Shown: positions 38,459-48,822 of the stretch, piece by piece | How the letters are laid out: each line of letters opens with the position of its first letter | How positions within the stretch are numbered: the first letter of the stretch is position 1 | NCBI GenBank assembly: GCA_024642465.1 | Contig: JAHEBA010000001.1 | Coordinates: forward strand, 95,341 to 159,340 | Length of the DNA: 64,000 nt | Direction of reading: 5' to 3' | DNA from: Alphaproteobacteria bacterium | Lineage (GTDB): Bacteria > Pseudomonadota > Alphaproteobacteria > Rhizobiales > Aestuariivirgaceae | Translations under genes and position numbers: made by a program | The notes under the pieces: model-generated | Database searches by the model: none | What the model was told of the DNA's origin: nothing | What the model saw: the letters and a program-made list of their open reading frames with translations, nothing else

Positions 38459-38627
38459 TTTGCCCGATCATTGGGCATGGCACCAGCCAAGTTTAATTAT
38501 GGGTCCAGAACGTCTGTGCCATTGCGCCGCATGCTTCCGGCGTTTCATACTTCAAAATGCGCGCAATTTGCGCCCTTTGCAATCTGCCTGTTGCAGGTGA
38601 GCAGGATCAACACAGGGAGTGTTAGGT

Positions 38628-39599
38628 ATGAAGAAATTGTTCAAGGCGGCAGTTCTGGCTGGCGCCAGCGTCGCTGCAATCGCCATGACTTCGGCCGCTA
38701 ACGCGGCTGACAAGGTAAATGTCGCCTTCTTCCTCGAGTGGGCTACGCCGAACCAGATCGCCAAGGTCGACAAGGTGTACGACCAGGCCATGGGCGTCGA
38801 CGTGAACTGGACCGATTTCTCCACCGGTGTCGCCATGACCGAAGCCATGCTGGCCGGCGACATCGATATCGCGTACTCGCAGGGCCTGGCCCCGTTCGTG
38901 ACCGCAATCCAGCAGGGCGCACCGCTGAAGATGGTCGCCATCGCTGTCGTCTATGAAGCCAACAACTGCTTCATCAAGAACGGTCTCGGCATCGACTCCT
39001 CGAACGCCTCCGAACTGGAAGGCAAGACCGTGGCGGTGCCGCTGAACACCATGGCCGACTATTCGTTCCGCCGCTACATGTCCGCGCTCAACGTCGACGT
39101 TTCCAAGATCAAGATCGTCGACCAGGCTCCGGCTGACGGCGCCAAGTCGCTGGCTGACGGCGCTGTCGACATGGCCTGTATTTTCGGTGGTGATTCCGCC
39201 AAGGCCGCCGGCGAAGTCGGCACGCCCATCATGACCAAGCAACAGAAGATCGACGCCGGCATCGGTTCGTTCGACGTCGTTTCGGTGACCGAAAAGTTTG
39301 CAACCGAGAACCCCGAACTGCTGAAGTCATTCCTGCAGGTCACCGAAGAAGCCAACAAGGCATGGACTGGCTCTGACGAGCAGCTTGCCAAGGTGGCCAA
39401 GGACGCCGGCATGAGCGTCGAGACCACCAAGAACCAGATGGCCGACTTCATCTTCCCGTCGAGCGCCGAGCAGAAGGAAAAGTACTTCGGCAAGGACGGC
39501 GTGGCAGCCCAGGCTGCTGCATCGCTCGGCCTGGTGTTCTCCGGCGACTCTGACGGCTCCGCCATCGCGAAGACGATCGACGGCTCGTTCCTGCCGTAA
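38628..39599 (+). CDS. ABC transporter substrate-binding protein, TauA-like
   Basis: Signal peptide 'MKKLFKAAVLAGASVAAIAMTSAANA'; taurine/nitrate-type SBP. Confidence 0.85.
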   Translation: MKKLFKAAVLAGASVAAIAMTSAANAADKVNVAFFLEWATPNQIAKVDKVYDQAMGVDVNWTDFSTGVAMTEAMLAGDIDIAYSQGLAPFVTAIQQGAPLKMVAIAVVYEANNCFIKNGLGIDSSNASELEGKTVAVPLNTMADYSFRRYMSALNVDVSKIKIVDQAPADGAKSLADGAVDMACIFGGDSAKAAGEVGTPIMTKQQKIDAGIGSFDVVSVTEKFATENPELLKSFLQVTEEANKAWTGSDEQLAKVAKDAGMSVETTKNQMADFIFPSSAEQKEKYFGKDGVAAQAAASLGLVFSGDSDGSAIAKTIDGSFLP

Positions 39600-39614
39600 T
39601 CGCAACGACGGGTT

Positions 39615-39642
39615 GGAAGGACCGCGGGTGGCGGTCCTTCCT
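39615..39642 (+). terminator. Hairpin between SBP and ATPase genes (attenuator or mRNA stabiliser)
   Basis: GGAAGGACCGC-gggtg-GCGGTCCTTCC. Confidence 0.65.
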
Positions 39643-39751
39643 CCATCACCGTTTGAAATCGTGCGGCCGGCAACGTCATCCGGAGCGGCAAGGCATTCGC
39701 CGGCCAGACACGAATTTACCTCCGCCGGGGAGAGCGGCAGTTTGGGGCAGC

Positions 39752-40549
39752 ATGGCAGACCTCGTTTGTGAACACCTCAACATGACCTTCACCAACCCGC
39801 AGACGGGCAGTGAGGTTCATGCGTTGAAGGACATCAACTTCACCCTGAAGAAGGGCGAACTGCTATCCGTGCTGGGCCCTTCGGGCTGTGGCAAGACCAC
39901 GCTGCTGAATATCGTGGCAGGTTTTCTCAACGCGACGTCCGGTGTCGTCAGGCTGGGCGACAAGATCATCGACAGTCCGGGCGTTGAACGGGGCATGGTC
40001 TTCCAGCAGGGCGCCCTGTTCGAATGGCTCCCGGTCTCCAAGAACGTCGACTTCGGCTTGCGCATGAAGGGCATGCCGGCAGACCAACGCGCAGCGCTGG
40101 TCGAAAAGTGGCTCGACATCGTTGGCCTCAAGGGGTTTGGCAACACGCCGACCTATCAGCTTTCCGGTGGCATGCAGCAGCGCGTGGCGCTTGCCCGCTG
40201 CCTTGTCAATGATCCGGAAGTGATCCTCATGGACGAACCGCTGGGCGCGCTGGATGCGCTTACCCGCGAGAAGATGCAGTCGCTGGTGCTGGAACTGTGG
40301 AAGGAAACCGGCAAGACCATCATCATCATTACCCACTCGGTCGAGGAAGCGCTGCTGTTGGGCGAACGCCTGTTCGTCATGGCGCCGCGCCCTGGCCGGA
40401 TCCACAAGGAATACAACCTGCCGTTTGCCGAGCGCGGCCTGACCGAGTCACTGCGCGCAATCAAGCAGGACAAGGCGTTCTCCAAGGTGCGCGAAGAAAT
40501 TCTGACCATGATCTGGAACATGGAAGAGGAGATCATGGGCCGTGTTTGA
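39752..40549 (+). CDS. ABC transporter ATP-binding protein, TauB-like
   Basis: Walker A 'GPSGCGKTTLL', signature 'LSGGMQQRVALARCLVNDPEVILMDEPLGALD'. Confidence 0.93.
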   Translation: MADLVCEHLNMTFTNPQTGSEVHALKDINFTLKKGELLSVLGPSGCGKTTLLNIVAGFLNATSGVVRLGDKIIDSPGVERGMVFQQGALFEWLPVSKNVDFGLRMKGMPADQRAALVEKWLDIVGLKGFGNTPTYQLSGGMQQRVALARCLVNDPEVILMDEPLGALDALTREKMQSLVLELWKETGKTIIIITHSVEEALLLGERLFVMAPRPGRIHKEYNLPFAERGLTESLRAIKQDKAFSKVREEILTMIWNMEEEIMGRV

Positions 40550-42470
40550 GTGGCTTTCCGACAATCGCGCTTCCTTAGCCGCGGTGATTATCATCGCGCT
40601 GGTTGTGATGTTCGTGGCCTCCATCGTCATCGGCCGCAGACAGGCCGACCGCACCGCCAAGGATGCGGTATTCGGCGATCCGGAACGCACCAGGGGCGGC
40701 TGGTACTGGGCCGTATGCGGCGTTGCGGCGCTGATGCTGATCTGGTTCTATTTTTCATGGGGCATGGGTCGAGCCTTCTTTCCCAGTGCCGCCAACGAAC
40801 TGTGTCAGGTCGCCAAGATCGAGGAAGTGCTGTCGCCGATCAAGGCGCAGCTTCCCATCGGTTCGCGCTACTACAAGTCGACCTTGCTCGTCAGCCGCAA
40901 TGCGGACCAGCTCAATGAAGTGGAACAGGCTTTTCCCGCGGAAGCGTTCTCTGCCGAGGAAACTGCCGAACTTAATGCCATCGTTGCAGAGATCCGCAAG
41001 CTGATCGCCAACTCGTCCAACCCGGCCAACGTCAAACCGGAACTTCAGGAAGAACTCCACCGCATTGCCGGCGAGATCGAAGGCCTGAGCGACGAACTGC
41101 GCAAGGGCTATGCAGGGCTGTCGCCCACGCCCGAGGCTCTGGCGCAGCCGAAGTGGGGCGTGACCCGCGACGAGATACCGATCCTGCCGATGACGGCGCG
41201 CGGTGTAATGTTCGACGATGTTGCCTCAAAGGCGGGCGGCGTTACCGATGCCTTCGAAAAGGCCAGAAACGTCATCCCGGCCAACGACGAGATCATCGCC
41301 GACGTGAAGGCGCGGCTGGATGCCATCAAGGTAGCCAACGAGACCGGCAGCTTTGAGCCACGCATCGCCAAGCTGCGCGATGACTATGTGAAGGCGGTCG
41401 AGCGCATCTATCGCCGCCTCGACGACGGCACCATATTCCCGGCTGACTCGCTGCAGACCATCAATGACGCGATCGTCGGTCTCGACACGGCCGTGGACGA
41501 TGCCATGGGCGGTCTGGCCTGGACAAAGAAACTGGTGTTGCCCGGCCAGGGCGTCGTCAAGTCTCGCACCCAGTGCACCGAGCAGGGCTCGGCCCGCTGG
41601 CTGCCCAAGCCGACCGACGTCGTGGCAACCCTGCTTCGCCTCGCGAACCCGGATGTCCAGGGCGATGGTGGCTACAAGGGCGTTCCGCTGCTGTGGTGGA
41701 AATGGCTGCCGATTGCCGACGTGGTCGGCTTCTTCGTGCCGGACTGGATCGCCGACGTCTGGCCGGGCGAGTACTCCCGGCATGGCGCAGACGGCAGCAT
41801 TACGCCGAATTTCAAGGACAAGCTGCTCGCATTTGCGCGAGGTGATGTAAATCTCGGTGCGATTCCGGTGCTGGATGGCCACCTGTGGGACTCGCTCTTC
41901 CGCGTTCTGGTAGCGCTTTTCCTGGGTATCCTGCTGGGTGTGCCGCTCGGGCTGTTCATGGGCGTATCGAAGTTCTTCAAGTCGTTCTTCGACCCGATGA
42001 TCGAGCTTTACCGCCCCGTTCCGCCGCTCGCCTGGGCACCGCTGATCCTGACCATTTTCGGCATTCAGGACGACGGCAAGATTTTCCTGCTGTTCATGGT
42101 GGCGTTTGCGATCATGGTCATCTCGGCGCGCACCGGTGCGTCCGGCACCCAGTTGTCGAAGATCCGTGCCTCGCACTCGCTGGGAGCCTCAACCGGCCAG
42201 ATCTTGCGCCACGTCATCCTGCCCAACGCGATGCCGGAAATCCTCACAGGGGTGCGGATTGCCATCGGGGTTTGCTGGGGCACGCTGGTTGCGGCTGAAA
42301 TGCTGGCGGGCACCACCGGTATCGGCTTCATCGAGAACATCGCACGCACTGTCTCCGACTACGAACTGATCTGGGTAACCATCCTGATCATGGGCGTGCT
42401 AGGCCTCGTCTTCGACCTGATGATGCGCTGGGTCATCGCCAAGGTCATTCCGTGGCGCGGCAAGGGCTGA
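40542..42470 (+). CDS. ABC transporter permease, TauC-like with long N-terminal extension
   Basis: GTG start; C-terminal permease domain 'VLVALFLGILLGVPLGLFMG...GASGTQLSKIRASHSLGASTGQILRHVILPNAMPEILTGVRIAIGVCWGTLVAAEM'; about 450 aa upstream. Confidence 0.88.
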   Translation: MFEWLSDNRASLAAVIIIALVVMFVASIVIGRRQADRTAKDAVFGDPERTRGGWYWAVCGVAALMLIWFYFSWGMGRAFFPSAANELCQVAKIEEVLSPIKAQLPIGSRYYKSTLLVSRNADQLNEVEQAFPAEAFSAEETAELNAIVAEIRKLIANSSNPANVKPELQEELHRIAGEIEGLSDELRKGYAGLSPTPEALAQPKWGVTRDEIPILPMTARGVMFDDVASKAGGVTDAFEKARNVIPANDEIIADVKARLDAIKVANETGSFEPRIAKLRDDYVKAVERIYRRLDDGTIFPADSLQTINDAIVGLDTAVDDAMGGLAWTKKLVLPGQGVVKSRTQCTEQGSARWLPKPTDVVATLLRLANPDVQGDGGYKGVPLLWWKWLPIADVVGFFVPDWIADVWPGEYSRHGADGSITPNFKDKLLAFARGDVNLGAIPVLDGHLWDSLFRVLVALFLGILLGVPLGLFMGVSKFFKSFFDPMIELYRPVPPLAWAPLILTIFGIQDDGKIFLLFMVAFAIMVISARTGASGTQLSKIRASHSLGASTGQILRHVILPNAMPEILTGVRIAIGVCWGTLVAAEMLAGTTGIGFIENIARTVSDYELIWVTILIMGVLGLVFDLMMRWVIAKVIPWRGKG

Positions 42471-42510
42471 CGATCAGACAGGCGGACCGTCAGCATCGGA
42501 TCGGCGCAAG

Positions 42511-43695
42511 CTAGGCCGGCTTGCCCGACCTCAACCCCATGTCGCGCATGACCTTCTCGACCGCCTCGATGAACTGGTCTGCTGTTGAGTCATCCATGTG
42601 CCCCATGGTGGCCACGCGGAAACAGCCTGCCGGCGCTGGACAGCCCTCGCCATCCATGATGACGAAGCCCTGCTGACGCAGCCGTTGGGCAAACGGCGCG
42701 TATGCATAGGCCGGATCGGCAGGTGCTGCAAACAGGCTGAGGAAGCCGCAAGCCGCCTCGCCGCCATTGATCGAAGGCTGGAAACCAAGACTTGTCATGC
42801 CGGCCAGCAATCGGTCGTGGATGCGCCGGAACCTGGCCAGCCGGACCTCCGGACCGCCCTCGAGATCGAGTTCGCGCAATGCCGCCGAACAGGCGCTGAT
42901 CGCTTGCGCAGGCGGCGTGCCCGGAAACCGCCCCGTCCGGTGAATGCTGTTCCAAAGTTCGAACAGGTCGAGCGCCGCGGAGGGGGATGAGCTGAGCTTC
43001 GCGCCCAGCAGGTCCCGCCGCACGACGATGAACGAGAAGCCGGGCACGCCGCCGAGCGACGCCCATGGAACCGCGATCAGCGCATCGATTTGCCCGGCGG
43101 AAAGGTCCAGTGGCAGTGATCCGGTGCCGTGGCGGGCGTCCACGACCACGCTCTTGCCGGTAGCCCTGGCCACCGCAGCCAGCTGCTCAACCGGCGAAAC
43201 GATGCCCGATGACACGTCGAGTTGCGATGTGACCACGGTGGCGATTTCGGGCGTCGCATCAAGCGCCCGCTGCAGTGCGCGCACGCTTACCGGTTTGCCC
43301 TGTTGCACGTTCACAGTCTGGTTCGGCCGCTTCAGGTATTCGAGGATGCCGGCTGTCTCTGCAGCTGCCGGACCCGTGGCCGCGACCAGCGTCTGGCGTT
43401 TGCGCCCCGAAGGTGCGAGAGCCCCCAGCACGCTTTCCATCGCCGCCATGCCGGAGAAGTTGACCGGGATGCAGTCGTAGAGGTCGCCAGCGTTCAGCAA
43501 CTCCAGCACTTGCTCCGTCACCCGCAGCGTCATCGAGATGAACTCGGCATCGCGCACGCTCCAGTCGGCCAGCATGGCGAGCTTCACTTCGCGCGACGTG
43601 ACCACCGGGCCGGCTGTCATCAGCCACGGCATGTCTTCCTGGCCTTCCGGTCCATTGAAGCTGGGCGAGAAGGCGGTCAGCGTTGGTATGGCCAT
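42511..43695 (-). CDS. Class V aminotransferase (alanine-glyoxylate / AEP aminotransferase-like)
   Basis: 'MTAGPVVTSREVKLAML' start region, 'VDARHGTGSLPLDLSAGQIDALIAVPWASLGGVPGFSFIVVRRD'. Confidence 0.75.
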   Translation of the reverse strand: MAIPTLTAFSPSFNGPEGQEDMPWLMTAGPVVTSREVKLAMLADWSVRDAEFISMTLRVTEQVLELLNAGDLYDCIPVNFSGMAAMESVLGALAPSGRKRQTLVAATGPAAAETAGILEYLKRPNQTVNVQQGKPVSVRALQRALDATPEIATVVTSQLDVSSGIVSPVEQLAAVARATGKSVVVDARHGTGSLPLDLSAGQIDALIAVPWASLGGVPGFSFIVVRRDLLGAKLSSSPSAALDLFELWNSIHRTGRFPGTPPAQAISACSAALRELDLEGGPEVRLARFRRIHDRLLAGMTSLGFQPSINGGEAACGFLSLFAAPADPAYAYAPFAQRLRQQGFVIMDGEGCPAPAGCFRVATMGHMDDSTADQFIEAVEKVMRDMGLRSGKPA

Positions 43696-43768
43696 GTAAG
43701 GCTCTCCGCCTGGTGACTGAATTCCGTTGGGATAGTGTTGCTTGCCTAGGCGTTCCTGTTGCGCCTTG

Positions 43769-44488
43769 TCAATTGTGCAGCGACCAGTCTACCGGTTCCA
43801 GTCCTTGTGCGGCGAGCCAGTCGTTCGCCTGCCGGAACGGGCGTGCTGCCACAAACCGGTGGCTAGGGCCGCTGCCGCGCGACAGCGGCGAGGGGTGTGC
43901 CGTCTCAATGACGCAATGCCGGCTGCGGTCAAGTTTCCTGCCTGCTGCATGGGCGTGGTTGCCCCACAACATGAAGACCACCGGCCTTTCGCCAGCATTG
44001 AGCACGTCAAGCACTTCGCGCGCCAACGCCTCCCAGCCCAGCCCCTTGTGGGAGTTGGCCTTGCCGGCTTCCACGGTGAGCACCGTGTTCAACAGCAAGA
44101 CGCCGTGGCATGCCCATCGCGTCAGGTCGCCGTGTGCCGGGGTCGGCAGACCGGTGTCGCAAGCCAACGCCTCGAACACCGTGCGCAGCGACATTGGCAG
44201 CCGGCGGCCATCCGTGGCCATCGAGAAAGCTAACCCGTGCGCATCGCCAGGCGTGGGGTAGGGGTCCTGGCCGAGGATCGCCACGCGCACCCTGTCCGGC
44301 GGCGTCAGTTCCAGTGCCCTGAACACATCTGCAGGCGGCGGCAGAACGTGCACGCCCTGCGACACCCTGGCATCGGCCTGCCGCGCAACCTCTCTGGCCC
44401 GGCCCGACCGGAAGAAGTTGAGCCTGCCCCAGCCTGTGGAGCCCACGGCTTCAACGGCGTCGACGTAGCATCCTGGCGGTTGTGTCAT
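43769..44488 (-). CDS. ung: Uracil-DNA glycosylase
   Basis: 'VAILGQDPYPTPGDAHGLAFSM' and 'WGNHAHAAG...HPSPLS'. Confidence 0.93.
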   Translation of the reverse strand: MTQPPGCYVDAVEAVGSTGWGRLNFFRSGRAREVARQADARVSQGVHVLPPPADVFRALELTPPDRVRVAILGQDPYPTPGDAHGLAFSMATDGRRLPMSLRTVFEALACDTGLPTPAHGDLTRWACHGVLLLNTVLTVEAGKANSHKGLGWEALAREVLDVLNAGERPVVFMLWGNHAHAAGRKLDRSRHCVIETAHPSPLSRGSGPSHRFVAARPFRQANDWLAAQGLEPVDWSLHN

Positions 44489-44631
44489 GACGGCCTCCGA
44501 TTGCCGCTTCCCGGCCAGTTCTTGCGAACGGCTCACAACCTGTAGCGCCTTGCCTGCTAACATGCTATGCGACTGAAGCGAGGCCCTGCCGTGGGGAACT
44601 GGATACACGTTGTGAGAGGGAAATTAACGGA

Positions 44632-45408
44632 ATGAAACCTGTAGTAATCATGGTCGGTGCTGACAAGGGCGGCGTTGGCAAGACCACTATTGCGCGCGCC
44701 CTGCTTGACCATCTTCACCGCAACAACGTCTTGGCGCGTGCCTTCGACACGGAGAACCCGCGCGGTACCCTGCAGCGGTTCTATCCCAACATCACCGAGA
44801 TCATCGACCTGCACAACGTCGCCGACCAGATGAAGGTGCTCGATACTCTGGAAACCGCCAAGGTGCCGGTGACTGTCGTCGACCTTAAGGCCGGCAACCT
44901 GTCCTACGCGCTCGACACCTTCGAAAAGATCGGCGTGCTTCAGGCCGCCCGCGACGGCATGTTCGAGATGGGCCTGATTCACGTCGTTGGCCCGGCCATC
45001 GCCTCGCTCGACGAATTGCAGGAAGTGACGCCCTACGTGCAGGGCATCGACTACTATGTCGCCCGAAATTTCATCAATGAAACCAACTTCTTCGAGTGGG
45101 ACGAGAAGACTTATCAGCGGTACTTCCAGAACGTCAACGAAGCCCGCGAGATCGAGATTCCGAAGCTCAACGAAATGGCTGCGGAACAGGTTGACCTAGC
45201 GAACGTCACCTACAAGAACTTCATCGACAACAAGGACGCCGACGGCAAGCCGGCCAACTTCTCGTTCGTGCTTCGCGGCTACGTGAAGAAGTGGTGCGAC
45301 GACCTCGACGCCGAGTTCGGCCAGCTCCGCCTGATCCAGATGCTCACCGGCGCCGGTGGCGGCAGCACGGGCGGCGGTTCCGGCGCCTCCAAGGCCAAGG
45401 CCAAGTAA
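44632..45408 (+). CDS. ParA/MinD-like P-loop ATPase
   Basis: Deviant Walker A 'GADKGGVGKTTIARALL'; GGGS/Lys-rich C-terminal tail. Confidence 0.8.
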   Translation: MKPVVIMVGADKGGVGKTTIARALLDHLHRNNVLARAFDTENPRGTLQRFYPNITEIIDLHNVADQMKVLDTLETAKVPVTVVDLKAGNLSYALDTFEKIGVLQAARDGMFEMGLIHVVGPAIASLDELQEVTPYVQGIDYYVARNFINETNFFEWDEKTYQRYFQNVNEAREIEIPKLNEMAAEQVDLANVTYKNFIDNKDADGKPANFSFVLRGYVKKWCDDLDAEFGQLRLIQMLTGAGGGSTGGGSGASKAKAK

Positions 45409-45659
45409 GCAGGTGGAGAGGCAGGCTTCGGCCGGTTTTCCCGCAGCTTGCCGGCACGGCGCAGTTGACTGCAGTGTGAGTTTGCGGACCGGTCGACCCG
45501 GTCTTCACCTGCGCTTGGCAGGCGCGCCAGATCGAGGTGGCGCGGCCTTGAAACGGCCAGCCGCCGCACAAATGTTCGTTAGGCAAATCCGGCTTTGATT
45601 CGTTCTTCGCCTGGCCTGCCGGACTCGAGGCCGGATGGCCCATCGACAGGAAGACGCTT

Positions 45660-46391
45660 GTGAGCGATCGCGTTGCAACACGAATGACCGTGGTGTGCTC
45701 GGACGAGTCCCGCAACGGCAAGACGCTGACCGCCCGTCTGCTCACCGATCACCTGTTGCTCACGGGCCGCGACCCCCATGTATTTGATTGCGACGATCCG
45801 CGTGGCCACATCAACCGGTTCTTTCCGTCGCGATCCACGTTGATCGACATCGATCGCACGCCGGGCCAGATACGCCTGTTCGACACCGTACTTGCGAGTC
45901 CGGGACGTGATTATGTCGTGGACCTGCCGGCCAACGCGCTCGATGGTTTTTTCACCGTTGTCGACGATCTCGACTTCATCAATGCAGCCCACGATGCCGG
46001 CCTCGAAATGGTCATTGCATTCGTGCTCGACAAGTCGCTCACCTCGCTGATGACCGCGCGCGATCTGCATGGCGCATTCTCGACTGAACTTTTCTATCTC
46101 ATTCGCAACGGGTTCATCGGCAACCCCATCGTTACCCGGCAGGCGCGCGAGGTGTTTGAGGAGATCGAGCCGGATGCGGAACTGTTCATTCCGCTGGTCG
46201 ACCGCGAGGCGCTGGCTGTTGCGGAAGAGCCGCCGTTCTCGTTTAGCCGCTTCCTCAGCGAAGGCTATGCCGGGCTGTCGCCGATGGTCCGGCTCAGGTT
46301 GCGCTCGTTTCTGTCTGACGTGATGGGGCAACTCCAGAGCCGCGATCTGGCGCTGGACCTTGGTTCGCTCAAGGAAATGGGATTGATCTGA
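45660..46391 (+). CDS. ParA-like P-loop protein with degenerate Walker A
   Basis: GTG start; 'VVCSDESRNGKTLTARLLTDHLLLTGRDPHVFDCDDPRGHINRFFP' parallels preceding ORF. Confidence 0.65.
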   Translation: MSDRVATRMTVVCSDESRNGKTLTARLLTDHLLLTGRDPHVFDCDDPRGHINRFFPSRSTLIDIDRTPGQIRLFDTVLASPGRDYVVDLPANALDGFFTVVDDLDFINAAHDAGLEMVIAFVLDKSLTSLMTARDLHGAFSTELFYLIRNGFIGNPIVTRQAREVFEEIEPDAELFIPLVDREALAVAEEPPFSFSRFLSEGYAGLSPMVRLRLRSFLSDVMGQLQSRDLALDLGSLKEMGLI

Positions 46392-46403
46392 CCCGCTGAG
46401 GCG

Positions 46404-46880
46404 TCAGCGCAGGCTAATCAACATGCCGCCGGCATCCAGCGATGCATCGAGGCCTGTCTGCTCGCCCCACAGGACCAGCCTTACGTTGTGCTCGTTGACC
46501 AGCACGAGATTTTGTCCGCCGCCCTTGATCGCAACGACCGATGCCTGGGCGGTAACATAGGTGCCGGCGATGTCCTCGAGACGGTTGAGGTTGTAGACTT
46601 CGCCACGCATGTTGGCGAAGGAGGCGCCGATGGTCAGGCCGACGCGCAAGCCGTTGATGTCAAGCATCGCTTCCTGGCCGTTGTAGAACAGCCGTCCGTC
46701 ACCGCGCGACACGCCAACAAGAAAGCCGAGCTTGCCGATGGTCATCTCGATGATGGCGTTGCCGGCTGCTGGCTGCCCGCCCAGCGAGTCGTCGGAGGCG
46801 ACAACCGGGTTCATGGTGACAAGCCCGGCGGCAATTGCTACGAGGGCTGCGGCAAGCGCGCGGATGGGGCGGAAAGTCAT
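46404..46880 (-). CDS. Exported hypothetical protein (possibly DUF1134-like)
   Basis: Signal peptide 'MTFRPIRALAAALVAIAAGLVTMNPVVA'. Confidence 0.6.
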   Translation of the reverse strand: MTFRPIRALAAALVAIAAGLVTMNPVVASDDSLGGQPAAGNAIIEMTIGKLGFLVGVSRGDGRLFYNGQEAMLDINGLRVGLTIGASFANMRGEVYNLNRLEDIAGTYVTAQASVVAIKGGGQNLVLVNEHNVRLVLWGEQTGLDASLDAGGMLISLR

Positions 46881-47009
46881 GCGATTGGTTCCTCGGATCA
46901 ATGCGGAAATGGCATCTCGATGATTTGCGATACCCGCGAATTGCGGCCAAGTGACGACAAATGTCCAGCGAACTAATGCCGGAGAAATCGTCTGAAATCT
47001 ATCCTAAAG

Positions 47010-47636
47010 TCAAGCAAAACCAACTATGGCTGCCATGTCTGGCCAGCCCTCGTAAAGCATGCGCGCGGCTACGTAGCATAGCACTGCCAGCCCTGCCCAC
47101 GAGATGAGTGGATAGCGGGTCAGCACCTTGACGATGATCGAGGCCGCAAAGCCCATCAGCGCGATGGCCAGGGCCAGGCCGAATACCAGCAGGGTAGTGT
47201 TCTCGCGAGCAATTGCCGCCACAGCCAGCACGTTGTCTATTGACATGGACACGTCGGCAACGGTGATCGACAGCAACGCCTGACCGATGGTGCGCCGCGG
47301 CGCCCCCTTGTAACCGCCTTCCTCTGCCTCTTCCTGAGCTTCCGCGGCACGCTCGGCAATCTGGTCGCGAATTTCGCCGAGCAGCCGCCAGCATACCCAC
47401 ACCAGCAGCAGGCCGCCGAGGAACAGCAGTCCCTGGATTTCTAGCAGGTAGGTGGCGAAGATTGCAAAGATGATGCGCAACACCGCGGCCGCGGCCATAC
47501 CGAAGATGATCGCCCGCTTGCGCAGCTCCGGTGCAAGCCCCGCAGCCGCCATGCCGATGATCAGGGCATTGTCGCCCGACAGCACGATGTCTGCGAGGAC
47601 GATCTGCAGGAAGTTCCATGCATGCCCCAGTTCCAT
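47010..47636 (-). CDS. TerC family integral membrane protein
   Basis: 'QIVLADIVLSGDNALIIGMAAAGLAPELRKRAIIFGMAAAAVLRIIFA' and 'ITVADVSMSIDNVLAVAAIA'. Confidence 0.92.
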   Translation of the reverse strand: MELGHAWNFLQIVLADIVLSGDNALIIGMAAAGLAPELRKRAIIFGMAAAAVLRIIFAIFATYLLEIQGLLFLGGLLLVWVCWRLLGEIRDQIAERAAEAQEEAEEGGYKGAPRRTIGQALLSITVADVSMSIDNVLAVAAIARENTTLLVFGLALAIALMGFAASIIVKVLTRYPLISWAGLAVLCYVAARMLYEGWPDMAAIVGFA

Positions 47637-47784
47637 GTGGTCAGAGCCCTCGCTTCGCACCTGCCTTTTGCCTTGGCACATTGCTAGGCCAACGGAGCAT
47701 TCCGGCACAAGCACCAATCACTGGTGGAAGCTTCGTACCAGTGCTAAGGACGATGATAATCAGTCAATCTTGCCGGAGCTGGAG

Positions 47785-48816
47785 ATGGCCTGGACAATGC
47801 TGCCCGAGTGGGCGCCCCACAAACGCACCTGGATGGCATGGCCGAACAATCCCGACCTGTTCGACTTCGTCGGTTCGCCGAAAGAGGCCTATGCAGCGTG
47901 GGCTGGTGCCGCCAATACGGTCGGCCGCTTCGAACCTGTAGTGATGGTGGTGCCGCCTGGCGAGCATGATGCCGCCCGTGCGTATCTGGATCCGTCCGTC
48001 TCGATTTTCGAGCGCGAACTGGGCGACAGCTGGATGCGCGACATCGGGCCGACATTCGTGGTCAACGAGACCGGCGATCTGGGCGCCGTCGACTGGCAGT
48101 TCAACGGCTGGGGCGGGCGCATCTTCCCCGAGCGATCGGCCGATGCGCTCATCGCCCGCTTCGTCGCCGAAAGAGCAGGCGCCACCCGCATCCCGTCAAA
48201 ACTCGTCAATGAGGGTGGCGGCATCCACGTCGACGGGCAGGGCACCATCCTGCTTACCGAAACGGTACAGCTGAACCCCAACCGCAACCCGAGCTGGACG
48301 CGCGAGGAAATCGAGGCCGAATTCCATGGGAAACTTGGCACCCGCAAGGCGATCTGGCTACCGCGCGGCGAGGTGGCAGACACGCTTGAAGCCGGCACCG
48401 ATGGTCACGTGGACACGCTGGCGGTATTCGTGAAACCCGGCGTCGTGCTCGTCCATGGCCAGCCGGACCCGGCTCATCCGGACTACGAGACGATGAAGGA
48501 AATCGAGGCCATCATGCGGGCCGAGACCGATGCCAACGGCAACCGCATGGAGGTAATCGTGCTGGATGCGCCGGCTGAACGCCATCATCAGGGCGATCCC
48601 CTGTCGTGCTCCTATATCAACTTCTCTTTCGTCAATGGCGGCGTCGTGCTGTGCGCCTTCGATGATCCGCAGGACCAGGTGACAGAGGGTGTATTCCGCC
48701 GCCTGTTCAATGACCGGGAAGTGGTATCGGTGCCGGCAATCGATATCTTCAAGGGCGGCGGCGGGGTGCACTGCATCACCCAGCAGGAGCCGCTGTGCAA
48801 GAGCAATGGAGGCTGA
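47785..48816 (+). CDS. aguA: Agmatine deiminase
   Basis: 'MLPEWAPHKRTWMAWPNNPDLF', 'DSWMRDIGPTFVVN', 'NEGGGIHVDGQGTILLTE', C-terminal 'GGGGVHCITQQEP'. Confidence 0.94.
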   Translation: MAWTMLPEWAPHKRTWMAWPNNPDLFDFVGSPKEAYAAWAGAANTVGRFEPVVMVVPPGEHDAARAYLDPSVSIFERELGDSWMRDIGPTFVVNETGDLGAVDWQFNGWGGRIFPERSADALIARFVAERAGATRIPSKLVNEGGGIHVDGQGTILLTETVQLNPNRNPSWTREEIEAEFHGKLGTRKAIWLPRGEVADTLEAGTDGHVDTLAVFVKPGVVLVHGQPDPAHPDYETMKEIEAIMRAETDANGNRMEVIVLDAPAERHHQGDPLSCSYINFSFVNGGVVLCAFDDPQDQVTEGVFRRLFNDREVVSVPAIDIFKGGGGVHCITQQEPLCKSNGG

Positions 48817-48822
48817 CCAGTC

